DNA of 64,000 nt, from contig BDSL01000044.1 in assembly GCA_003116995.1 (NCBI GenBank), positions 496,001 to 560,000 of the forward strand, in the 5' to 3' direction. This DNA is from Yamagishiella unicocca (lineage: Eukaryota > Chlorophyta > Chlorophyceae > Chlamydomonadales > Volvocaceae). The position numbers and the translations under genes are program-made. The notes beneath the pieces are model-generated. The model made no database searches. It had not been told where the DNA came from and worked only from the letters and a program-made list of their open reading frames with translations. Below, piece by piece: positions 47,001-57,263 of the stretch; the stretch's first letter is position 1; each line of letters starts with the position of its first letter.

Positions 47001-50000
47001 CGGCGCCGCCGCTGCGTTGGCCTCCCGGCGCTCATGCTGCTGTCCGCTGACCTCAATGCTGCTGGTGGATAAGGCCCTCGCGGGAAGCCGGTGGGCGCCG
47101 CTGCCCTGCATGCCGGCCGCTGCGGCCGCCGCCGCCGCCGCGCCGCTCGCCGCTGCCGCCGCCATGAGCGCCCGGGTGCTATGCGTCGCACGGCGGAGCG
47201 GGCGGTGGCCGGGCACAGGGCCGAGGCCGCGGGAGGCCACGTTGCTGCTCGGTGTGCCGTGCGCTGTCAGCGCGGAGCGCCAGTAACCCAGCTGCACACC
47301 CGAGGAGCAGACATGGGCAAGGCATTGGCAAGAGGATTCGCTGAAAGTCAGACAAACGTTGTCGTCACAGCAGGGGAAAACGGTTTTGGGGCGGGGAGTT
47401 TGCTGGTGCCCGCCCCGGAGCCGTGGCGAAGCAACGGCAGCCTGACAGCTTTCGCGGTGATTGAGACGGTGGGTTGCGAGGAAGACCCGTGGATGCGAGG
47501 AAAACCGTTTAGAACGGACGTCTCGAGATGCATGCTGGAGAACGGATTGAGGCGGTGGGGTGGCATGGCACCGCTTGCATTAGGAGGCGGTAGGCCTCGC
47601 GAACACCCCTCCCTGGAGGCTGGAGGCACCTGTGGAAGGCAGCAAACCGCGACTAACCGCCTCGGTCCTGCACTCACCTTGGCATAGTAGGTCCTCGCTG
47701 GACCCAGTCCGCTGGGACCGCCTATAACCGCATGAGGCGTGGCGGCGATGAACGCGAACTCCCCGTTGCCGCCACCGCCGCCGCCGCGGCTGCTCGCACT
47801 CGGCTGCAATCGGTCCCGTACGGCAGAGCTGACGTGGATGCACATCGGATGGCTGGTGTTGCGGAGGTGGCTCGCGGTGGCAACCACCTCGCCCTGCACC
47901 CAGGGCGGAAACGGTCAGTTGCGCGCAACGACCGATGCCAACTGAAGGACGGGCGGGCTGCTCGGGCCCACCCAGTTGGTCAGACATGCGGGGAGCCGGC
48001 AGACGTGTCGTGCGGTGGGTGAGGGTGAGGATGAGGAGGGAAAGGTGTGCGCGGGCGGGGGGGCGGCAGGTGCCCGGGTGGGTTGGATGAGTGGGTTGGG
48101 TGGGCGCAACCCCAGCGCGGGCTGTGCAGGTGCGCCGGGGTGTGCGGGCACTCAGCCGCTGGCTGCTGTGAGCGCCTGGCATGATGAGCTGATGACAGGA
48201 CCGGGCGGAGCGGTGCACCCACCATCAGCGTGTAGGTGGGTCTCGCGCGGCCCACGACGCCGGTGACGCACGGCCCTGCCACGGAGGTGCCGGGTTGGCG
48301 CAGCAAGGAGGCAGGAGGGTTGCAAGGAAGACCCGTGGATGCGAGAAAAAACCGTCTAGAACAGACCTTTTGAGATGCATGCTGGAGAACTGGGAACGGA
48401 GGAAGGAGGGGGTGGAGGTTTGCGGTGCTGGGAGTTTGCGGGGAGGGTAGAGGGCTGGAAGGTGGCGTAAACCGAAGGGGAAGGCAGGGGCGTCCGTGGC
48501 CGAGTGAAGCGAAGTGTTTCCAAGTGATGCCCGGCCTTGCGTTCCGCGCATGGGAAAGCATAAGCTAGAGGCAGCATGTAGCCCCAACCCGGAATCCTGC
48601 AGCTACGCACCCTTGGCCATACCTGCGTGTAAGCCAATCTGCACCTCAAGCGCAGGCACACCAGCCTGGACTTGGATATGCATTTGCTGCTGCTGCAGGG
48701 CCGCGACCATTCCCGCCGCCACACGCATCAGCCGCGCCAGGTGGTCGGGGCTGTCGTCCAAACCGCCAACCGCAACGTACTCATCGCCTGCGGGTCCGCG
48801 GGTCGGCGTGCAGTGGCGCCCGCAGCGGGCATGCGAGGGTGCGGTCAGAGCCCTAGGGCGAAGGACACGTACGCGCACTCAAGCGCTCACGGGCGCGCCT
48901 TTGTATTCATGCTGTGCCGCGCAAGTCAGCACAGCGCGTCCCAGTGCTGCCTCCAGCCCCCCATTCGTGCTCCCGAAAAATGCCGACCGAACACACACCC
49001 GTTCGGCCATCGTGGAACGGTCACCGGCGCAACCCCAGGAAGAGGTAGCGCCGACAAGGCTCACCCGTGCCCGCCATCTTCGTGACACCGTGCATTTCGC
49101 ACAGCCCGTCGAACGAGGCGTGGGCGTCATGCAGTGCAGACATGAGCGATACGGGCGACTGCATGGCGGGTGCGGCCAGCGCGACCGCGGCCGTGGCGTG
49201 GGGGTCCACGAGGACGGCGGTGAGGAAGGACACGTCCGAGTGGACGCGGGTGGCCCAGGGCGACCCGTGGGTCAGGTCGGAGAAGGCGGGCGCCGGAAGC
49301 AGGTAGCGCAGAACCGAAAGCGTGGCGTGCGCCGCGGCGCGCTGCTGGTGCTGGCTTCGGAGCGTGACCTGGGGACCGGGGGCGGCGGGGGCAGGGGAGG
49401 GTTGGAAACCCGGCAGGGAAGGCGGGGCCCGGTCATATCGGGCCCCGTACCGGGCCTCCCCTCGCAGGCCCCATGTGGGCCGCAGGCCGACACACGCCTC
49501 AAAACCCCAGGCAGCAAGCCGTCAAAGAGCGTGCCGAGCAGAAGAGGTCGCTGCTGTCCGCCCCCGGCGTACTCCCCTCAACACCCACCATAACTGAAAA
49601 CAAATCAGCCAACAAAGGCTATCGTTTTGGCCCCTTCGCGGAACAAATTTGGTGCGCAAAGTGTGATACCTTCCTGCTTGAGCCGAGCATCGATCGCGTG
49701 ACCCTCCCTCACCCGTCCGTCCGCCACATGCCCGTCCCATGGCTTGCTTTCGCACACCACTCCCACCCCCACCACCAGTTTCTGCCCTCCGTTTCCTATG
49801 TCCTGCAAACGGGTCTTCTCGCCACACAACCCCCCATCACCATGTCCCAATCTGCCAACCTGGTGCTCCGTTTTGCGCCTCACACGCTACCCCATGCGTT
49901 TTTGTTTCCTTTAACAGGCCGCCGACGGGAAACCTCCACAGGTTTTTCGGTAGTCAACCCAAGTACTCCAGCATGCGCGTGTTCGAAGACTATGCGCCGC

Positions 50001-51854
50001 TGCACTTCCGATGTCATGTAATAACCGTGTCTTTTTTCCAATTCCCATCTTCGCCCCTCTTACCCGCCACCGCCTCCGGCGCCCCTGACCCAACAGCTGA
50101 CCCCTTTCCCCCTTCCTATGTCATGTCCACACGGGTTTCCTCACCACCGCCCCCACGGGTTTCCTCACCACCGCCCCCACGGGTTTCTCACCACCGCCCC
50201 CACGGGCTTCCTCTCCACACCTGCGCCATGATCCTCGCCGCCAGATCCTCCGAATGGAAGGGTGCCACCAGGGTGTCACCCGGCAGCGTCCAGGCGGCAG
50301 GGTAGGGCCGAGCGGACGCGAGGGTGCGCTGGTTCGCGTTGCGGACGACTCGCAGGATGGGCAGCTCGGCTGGGCCCAGGCGCCTGCGGATGGCCGTGAT
50401 GGCCTGCGACCATGGGTGCAGCAGATGCGGGGTTGAGGAAAGCCATGCGGCAGATGCGGTGTTGCGGAAAGCCATGCGGCAGATGCGGGGTTGAGGGCGG
50501 AGGGTGACGGGAGGAGGCCAGGGTCGCCAACGAAGTCGTTGTCGCTGCACGCGCGGGTCCGTGGTGCCGCCCTTGGATGCTGCCGGGGAGCTGCGCTCAG
50601 GGGTTCGTACAAGTGCCCTGGACAGCTGGTGCCCACTGCAGCAGCGCCCCGGCCGCCCCTCCCCCAGCCACAACGGCCGCTGCCCATCGCTGCCGCGGTA
50701 GCGCCCTTCGCCGCCACGTCGCCACATCGCCGCCGCAGCACACCAACCTCGCGGCGTACCATGTCGCAAGCACAGCCTACACGAGATGAGAGCCCCTCCC
50801 GACCGCCCCGCGGCCCCCAACTATCCGATGCCCCGGCGTTGCCCCCCGCACTACTTCCCAACGAGTCGTTATGTGCGCAACAAGACGCCCACGCCTTGCG
50901 AAGCTAAGGGTTTAGGGTTTTAGGGTGAACCTCGAGCCGTCCAACCCAGTTCTCCAGCATGCATCTCAAAACGTCTGTTCTAAACGGTTTTTTCTGGCAT
51001 CCACGGGTCTTCCTCGAAACCCACCCCGTTTGCTGCGTCAGTCCCGCCGGCCAGGTCGTCCTCCTCAACCACCATGCAGTCGGGTAGGTACGGCAGGTCG
51101 TCCAGGAACTGCAAGCAGCGTTCCAAGGAGTCCAGCACAGCGACCTTGAACTTATCGTATGGCAGGACGTATGACATGCGGTACGCGGCAGCGGGCGCGC
51201 TGCACAGGACCAGCAGTAGCACGGCGCCAGCGGCGTCGTCGAGTTCCGAAAAGGGCTTCTTTCGTGGAGTCTGTGAGTCCAGGCGCGCCCCAACAGCTCC
51301 AAGCAGCTCCGTGAGGTCGGCCCTGGCGAATCCATCTAAACGCGACGCCCTTGGTGGGGCAGTCGGCGCTGACGACGGCGCCTCTGCTGGCTCGGATGAC
51401 ACGGCGCAGTTGACGCCGGTCTGTGTCCGCAAGAAGCAGAAAGGTGAGCAGTGTAAGCAAGAAGAAGAAGCGCTCGTCGGCTGGTCATACACGAGTCAAG
51501 CTAGGAAACGCGCTATCGATGGCAAGCCAGTCCTGAGCGGGTGACAAATCAGAAGCTTACCTTCGGAGGCCAAAGCCGTGCTTTGAAGGCAAATAACAGG
51601 CTTGGCAATGCCCATCCAACCACCAGCTGAAGCAAGGAGAAAATTGACCGAAGGGGTTAAGGGCTGCACTTAATAGATCACGCGTGAAGGGTTAGCAAAC
51701 TCACAGAGAAGAGCTTTCCACTCAGCGCCTCAAAAACCGTTAAACTGCTTGGCTGGGCAGCCCATGTGGCAAGAGTTTCATGCTGTGAAACCACCAGCGC
51801 AAGAACGACCAAGCCAACGACCGCCCAAGTTGCAGTCGTGGTAGGTTTATCCAT
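41086..51854 (-). CDS. Membrane protein with degenerate receiver and class III cyclase-like domains
   Basis: Eleven exons join in frame to 2003 residues: 51854-51705, 51626-51561, 51420-51025, 50403-50221, 49368-49065, 48787-48623, 48275-48223, 47893-47678, 47291-44805, 43706-42972, 42342-41086. Residues 9-28 (WAVVGLVVLALVVSQ) form a signal-anchor or membrane segment; a second hydrophobic stretch (LVVGWALPSLLFAF) follows. A receiver-like fold spans exons 3-4 (PDCMVVEEDDLAG to TLVAPFHSEDLAARIMAQ). A linker helix (VTLRSQHQQRAAAHATL) leads to a class III nucleotide-cyclase fold (SPVSLMSALHDAHASFDGLC, GDEYVAVGGLDD, IGLHAGPCVTGVVGRARPTY, GEVVATASHLRNTSHPMCIH). The Asn and Arg that stabilise the transition state read Ala and His, and other key positions differ, so it is probably not an active cyclase. 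The remaining 1492 residues are Ala/Gly/Ser/Gln-rich and probably disordered. The PKG-like kinase gene lies downstream on the same strand. Confidence 0.78.
43283..43376 (-). repeat. CAG/CAA tract encoding polyglutamine
   Basis: Plus-strand TTGCTGCTG-type repeats translate on the minus strand to a Gln run of about 30 residues broken by Leu, Arg and Ser. The tract sits in exon 10 of the cyclase-like gene and mixes CAA and CAG codons. Confidence 0.9.
47471..47543 (-). repeat. Intronic repeat, CATCCACGG family
   Basis: Sense copy in the cyclase-like intron 47292-47677: TCTCCAGCATGCATCTCGAG, then TTCTAAACGGTTTTCCTCGC and ATCCACGGGTCTTCCTCGC. Confidence 0.85.
48319..48391 (-). repeat. Intronic repeat, CATCCACGG family
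   Basis: Sense copy in the cyclase-like intron 48276-48622: TCTCCAGCATGCATCTCAAA, then TTCTAGACGGTTTTTTCTCG and CATCCACGGGTCTTCC. It lies about 45 bp before the acceptor. Confidence 0.85.
49779..49826 (+). repeat. Intronic repeat, CTGCCCTCC family, antisense copy
   Basis: Plus-strand copy inside the minus-strand intron 49369-50220: TTCTGCCCTCCGTTTCCTAT, then GCAAACGGGTCTTCTCGCC. The same intron holds further related sequence (49945-50045) and an 18-bp CCACGGGTTTCCTCACCA repeat (50130-50200). Confidence 0.75.
50951..51024 (+). repeat. Intronic repeat, CATCCACGG family, abuts donor
   Basis: Antisense copy in the cyclase-like intron 50404-51024: TCTCCAGCATGCATCTCAAA, then TCTAAACGGTTTTTTCTGGC and ATCCACGGGTCTTCCTCGAA. 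Its end coincides with the donor site of exon 3. Confidence 0.85.
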
Positions 51855-53335
51855 GTCTCATAGTCTACAAAGTTTCCTATGCAATCCGAGGTTGGTGACT
51901 GAGCGGAGAGCGCACCGTCTGATGTTGCGCGGCATTGCGCGCAATGTGAAAGGTTATACTACAGTAAACCTTGTAGACCTGCGAAACGTACTGAGGTGTG
52001 GTAAACGAATGCTCACTAATGAGGATTGCCGTACGGTCTTGGTGCGTACGGCTTACGCGGCGAGGAGATGTCCTGTTGAAATGGAGGCAAGGAATTTGCA
52101 ACTACGATGTAAATACCTCTAAGCTTTATGGGTAGCAGGTGGGGCTTCGACAGGCTTCGGACACCGGGTGATGGCTGGTACCTCCTTAGGTCACTGCTCG
52201 CCGTGAGCCCACCCCTGGCGCGTTCAGTGAGGACAAATACCGTATGGGCCAGAATGCGACATGGGTTGTGGGACCCAAATGGAAATACAGGCATCTACAT
52301 GCCCAGGCCTGCGTTGTACACAGGCGCCGCACGTGCACACCGTACAGAGGCAGCGAACAGAGCGGACCACTTTCCAACGAGATTGTTTAAACCATAGGCG
52401 GTCCTCCTACGACTCTACCCGTTCTCCCATGATTTCCGGGACATCGCAGCCACCCCTGGGATTGCGGTCAAGCGCTGGGTCGCTCTCCGGAAAAGCTGGT
52501 GACCTACAATAGCTCGTGCCCCAGTGTTGGCGCGCAGTCTGCTGCCGCAGTTGCTCTCGACGCAGGGCAAGGGCTGCGCGGGGATTATGGGATTCAGCAC
52601 GACGGGTCGCCAACGAAGTACCGCGAGATGACAACGCAAGCCGAAAGGTGCATCGCAGCAGCTTCCTGCGACCGTGCTGCATGCTGCCAGAAAGCCCTTT
52701 CGTAGGCACGACGGCAAAAAGCACCCAAAACTCTTGCGACAAATCATCACCCGGAGTAGTCCTAATTACAGAACACGTAAAGCCGCCCTAGCGCAAGCGC
52801 AGTGCGAAGTCTGCGGGCGGGTGATGAGCCCGTGGGACGCTGGCCCCGAGAGCCCGCCATGTCGCACTCACTCGTTTAAATGGCACCCTGCCCAACTACC
52901 CACATCTGGCTGCGTGCCCCTCGTTCGTAAAGCCACAGCCCCCACCTGACGACCCGGCCCCCATCCACCCTGGCCTCCTGGGTGCTGCTCTCAGCCAGAA
53001 CGAGAGGAGAAGCCGGCACCCACCCCCCGGCACCGCTACCCCACCTCCACCCCGGCCTCCAACAGCCCGCCCGCCACGCCCCGTAGCCCTAGCTGCCTGC
53101 TGTGCGTGCGGCTGGCTTCTACGCCAGCCACAACCCCTTCCACGACTAACCTCTGCCTCTGCTTCCGTCCCGCATCACACCCCACCCATCAGGCCATGCA
53201 CCAACTACATACTCCCAGTCGAGTTACCGGTTCTTTACTTGTAACCCATCAGGCCAGCAGAGTGTACTCGAGGAGGATGTAGGAGGCGGAGGAGCCGGTC
53301 CCCCAGCCGCTACCCGCTTCAGCCCACGCCGGGTG
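51855..53335. other. Spacer between cyclase-like and RanBPM-like genes
   Basis: Should contain the promoter of the cyclase-like gene and the 3' UTR of the RanBPM-like gene. A minus-strand TGTAA lies at 52766-52770, about 570 nt after the RanBPM-like stop. A copy of the CACTTCCCATGTCGAG repeat lies at 53195-53250, so that family is not confined to introns. No exon is supported. Confidence 0.45.
52766..52770 (-). terminator. Candidate TGTAA poly(A) signal for the RanBPM-like gene
   Basis: TTACA on the plus strand. It is the nearest clear TGTAA found downstream of the stop at 53336. Confidence 0.35.
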
Positions 53336-56300
53336 CTACGTGGGGGCCCCCATCATGTACTCCTGCAAGCTAAACACCCCGCCCTGCCCGCCGTTGGTCT
53401 CGTGCAGCACCCCCTGCACCGTCACCAACTGGTGCAGCAGCGTCTCAACCCGACTGACCGGCCGCGCGGCAGCCGCCTGCTCCGAAACCCCCAGCGCCGG
53501 CCGCAGCAGCACCGCAGCCCCGTGCCCGCCCCCTCCTCCTCCTAGCCCCCCGCTGCCGCCTCCCTCCAACCCGCCTGCCTCCGGCCCCTCGCTGCCGCTG
53601 CTGCTCCCCGCCGCCGCCTCCGAGCCGGCCTCCGGCTCCGGCTCCAGCCCGCCGCTGCTGCTGGTGCCCTTTGACGACGCGTCGGCCTCCGAAACCACCA
53701 CCAGTACGGCGGCGTTGACCGCGTCCGCCACCGCGTCGCGCTGCGGCTGCCCCATGAGGTGCGCCAGGGGTGATGACTCCGGGTGCTGGTAGGCCACCAG
53801 CGCCACCACGTCCCGCAGGGAGGTCTCCAGGTGGGCGGCCGTGTGCCCCCGCAGCTGCGCCAGGGTGCCCTGCGCAAACACCACCGCCTCCTCCACGTGG
53901 CCACACCTGGCGCACCGTGTCGTTGCCATGTCAAGGAAAGGCGGGGAAGTCGGCGAGAGGCGGGGGATTGAGAAGAAAAATCCGCGAATCCACGGCCGAC
54001 AAACCGAGGGAAGTCGGGGGGGAGAGGAAAACAACCCAGGCGCCTGGAGGAACCCGCATTGCGCTTTGCAAGCGGGTAAGGCATCTGGGTTCAGTTGTAA
54101 ACACGCGACGGGGCAGGCGACAGCTCCCCCTTCCCCCAGGGCACGGGTTTTTCCCCCCACATCCCCACCGGCACCGCCGGCCCTCCCTGGAGCCCACCCG
54201 CACCTGACCAGCTCGATGTACTTTTGGCAGGCCAGCCGGAAGTGCACGTCGCCGAAGCGGCCGGGGTCGGCCAGCACCGCGGGGAAGTGCGCCGCCAGCA
54301 GCACCAGCGCGCCGTCAACGTCGCCGGTCATGAGGGAGCGGCGCAGGCTGGCGCGCTGCGGTAGGGCGCTGGCGGCGCTGGCGTCATCGGACTCGGACGC
54401 CGGCGAGGCGGCTGCCACCGCTGCCATACTGCTGGGCCGCCGGAGCAAGATGATGAAAGTCCGGGCGGGCCCGGAGGGCGGGGAAGTTGAGTAGTCGCGA
54501 GGTAAGGATAGGAGGCCGCAAGGATTATAGGTGGGTTTTGGAGCACCGACAGCGTTGCTGCATGGGTGTGATACGCGCCTGGACGCGTGCGGGGGAAGCC
54601 AGGCGGAAGCACCCGGCCCAGCGCGGCTGATAACCTGGGCAACTCGTCGGGGCGCAATCGCCCCAGCTTCCGACCAACCGTCCTACACACAGCTTCACGC
54701 CATGCCGTGCCGCGCATCGTCGCCGTAGCAGTTCGTACGGCACGTGCCCATGCCCAGGGCCCGCCCGCCGAAATCCCATCCGCCGCCGCCGGAGCCGACC
54801 CCCGCTCCGCCACCGCACACCTTCCCGATCCTGCCGCTGCTTCCCCTGCGAGCCCCGCCGCCTCGTCGAACGCGCGCAGGGTGTCCTCGTAGCCGTAGTG
54901 TAGCAGGTACTGGCGCACCAGCTTGTGGGTGGTGCCGGGGGCGACCAGGATCCTGAGCCGGCATGGGGGTAGAAGGGTTAGCCGGATCGCGGTCGGGAGT
55001 ACACTGCAACGTGCAGCTGCGCAAGTTTTTTCTGGGAGAATTTCTGGGAGACGGGGACCCTGCACGATACGTCTGTCCCCTATACCCCTGAGCAGAAAGG
55101 TCGTGCAGGGCGGCTGAATGGCACCTTGCTGGAGGAGGTGCGCGCGATGATGCAGGAACGTGTGGCGAGGAGGAGCAGGGACCGGGGGTAAAGCGCAGGT
55201 CAGCCGCATTCGCCCGCCTCCTCTTGACCTTGTCCGACGAGGCCCTCGCACGCTCTTCGCCTCCGGGTTTCCCCTCATACCTCCCCGCCACCTCCCCGCC
55301 GCTCGTCTACGGCAACCCCACCCGCTCTCCCCCGCAGCCGCACCCCTCCCTCCCCCGCCACCGCTTCGGTGATACCTGTTCACTGCGGCCCGCTGCGCAG
55401 CCTTCTCCTCCGCTAGCATGCCCTGCGGGAGGAAGACGCCGCCGCAGGCAGGGGTGTGCAGGGGGGTTAAAGAGAATCCGTGAATCCACGGCCGACAAGG
55501 GGTGTGCAGGGAAGGGGTTGCAGCGTGTTAGCGGCCTGGTCCGCATCGTCCGGCAGCAGCGGATTCACCAGGGACCCGACAGAGACGTCGGGCGCTGCCG
55601 CATGCCGGCAGCAGCTGACCTGGCATTTCCCCTCCGCCTCTCATACCCCTCGCCTGCCGGCGCCCTCACCTCCAGGTCGAACACCCAGGGCTTCTGCCCG
55701 AAGTTGACCTGCACCGTCTCTCCCTTGCTGCGCGCACAACCGGGCAGCGGCAGCACAGGTTCCGGTCAGCGAGATCCGGCTGGAGGGGAGCACGAGGGAA
55801 TCAAGATCGTGGGGCACGACAAATCGGCGCGAGTGCGCCGACTGCCTGTGCAGCTACAAATCTACAATTGTAATGGCCGTCGCCCAAACACACACACAAG
55901 CACACAACATGTGTCCTGTCCCCAGGACCTGGTCCTCCAAATCGTGAGTGGTGGACCGGGCCTCAAGGCACGCCGGGCCAGCAGCAGCGCCCTCGTCGCG
56001 CGTGCCGCGCTCCGGCCGCGGCAATGCTGGTGGAGCCCCTGTTCGGCTGACCGGGAGGGCGCGGACGGAAGTGCGCGGCCCAGTGAACACGGCGCACGTC
56101 GCTAGGCAGCAGGCCTCACCTGTGGAGGCCAATCGTGGGGTACAGGCCGGTCTTAACAGGCCGGCATGCCACCTTGAGCTTCGTCCCGTTCTTGCTGCAG
56201 CGGCAAAGGGGTCGAACGGGGGTTCTGATGGATGGATGCGGAGGTGCTGGTGCGGACCCAGCCCCGGGTTCCTCACTACCCCAGGCCGGATTGGTTTCCT

Positions 56301-57263
56301 CCCCACCCCACGCCCCGTTGGTTCCTTCCCACCCAAGTCCGTATCATTCCTCTCTCCTGCTGCCCCTGTTTCCGCTCCCTCTCCCCCGCTGCTGCACGCC
56401 CGAGCGGCTCACGTGAAGAACAGCTCCTGGCGTCCCAGGTGGATTCCCGCGCCCACTGTGTCGCCAGCGCCGAACGTAGGACCTGTTTTGGGGGGGGGGA
56501 AGCCGAGGGGCAGGAGCGAGAAAGCGTCTCTGCTGCAGCCGGCAGTAGGTGCCGCAATACCCAGCAAGTCGGACAATTAAAGGCCGTACTATGACGGGAT
56601 GTACAAATCTCATGCTGAACGTCGTACGACGACCCAGACCGTCGATGGAGGAGTTATTTGGTATGCTGGTCGGCACATCGCCTACAAACTGCCCCACCAT
56701 AGGTCCCCCGCCCGTCCTTGGCTGCACAGGCTTACCATAGTCCTCGCCCATGCCACTGCCTATGAACTTTTTACCATCATCTCCATGGTATCCGTAAGAT
56801 CCAACCTCCCACCTGCAGTCATTCAGTGACCGTTGTTACAGCTAGGGTTTGCACGCGACGGCGCGAGCGACAGGCGGGAAGAGCTTGCGTAACGCACCCA
56901 GGCTGTCGGGTAAGCTTGAATGACCTGTCGGCAAATCCTACAGCAATTTTGCCACAAGTGCCTTGGTCCAGCACGGTAAGCTCGTAGTAGTACACGGTGC
57001 AGTTTGAGGGGACGGGGTGGTTTGCCTGTATCGCCCCCTGCAGCGTCATGCAATCATATACGCAGTTATTTGCACCATCAGCTCCTGACGGTATAAGGGA
57101 GCTGACCAAGAGGTGGGCACCGAACATAGATTCTCACTACATCGTTGTTGTGGCGAGCGTCATTCGCGTAGCGCACAGTCAACTTGTCCTTTAGCTCAAG
57201 TCCATGACCCTGACGAGCAGAGTTTAGCTCACTAGGCCACGGCTGCTGAAGTTGCTGCTCCAT
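53336..57263 (-). CDS. RanBPM/RanBP9-like protein (SPRY-LisH-CTLH-CRA)
   Basis: Family members act as scaffolds, notably in GID/CTLH ubiquitin-ligase complexes. Exons: 57263-57138, about 57084-56898, 56812-56736, 56482-56413, 56194-56120, 55727-55670, 55422-55376, 54952-54821, 54428-54204, 53906-53336. SPRY: LELKDKLTVRYAN, CTVYYYELTVLDQG, GKIAVGFADRSFKLTRQPGW, GSYGYHGDDGKKFIGSGMG, PTFGAGDTVGAGIHLG, ELFFTKNGTKLK, GLYPTIGLH, ETVQVNFGQKPWVFDLE. LisH: THKLVRQYLLHYGYEDTLRA. CTLH: LMTGDVDGALVLLAAHFPAV with RLACQKYIELV. CRA: HVEEAVVFAQGTL, AYQHPESSPLAHLMGQPQRD and VETLLHQL. The CRA part carries a Ser/Glu/Gly-rich insertion of about 50 residues. All junctions agree in phase except the first (exon 1 ends in phase 0, exon 2 opens in phase 1), so the 5' model is imperfect. 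Domain order is typical. A GID-complex role is inferred. Confidence 0.9.
53971..54010 (-). repeat. Intronic repeat, GGCCGTGGATTCGCGG family
   Basis: Sense copy in the RanBPM-like intron 53907-54203: TTTGTCGGCCGTGGATTCGC, then GGATTTTTCTTC, about 65 bp before the acceptor. Confidence 0.85.
55467..55500 (-). repeat. Intronic repeat, GGCCGTGGATTCGCGG family
   Basis: Sense copy in the RanBPM-like intron 55423-55669: TTGTCGGCCGTGGATTCACG, then GATTCTCTTTAACC, about 45 bp before the acceptor. Confidence 0.85.

Noticed and set aside
48514..49593. Plus-strand open frame of 359 codons
   Set aside because: Antisense to two cyclase-like exons and their introns; the minus strand has the conserved domain.
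34522..51854. One fused cyclase-kinase gene
   Set aside because: The cyclase-like frame ends in a stop at 41086 after SKSHKS, and an independent ATG opens at 38585, so two genes fit better.
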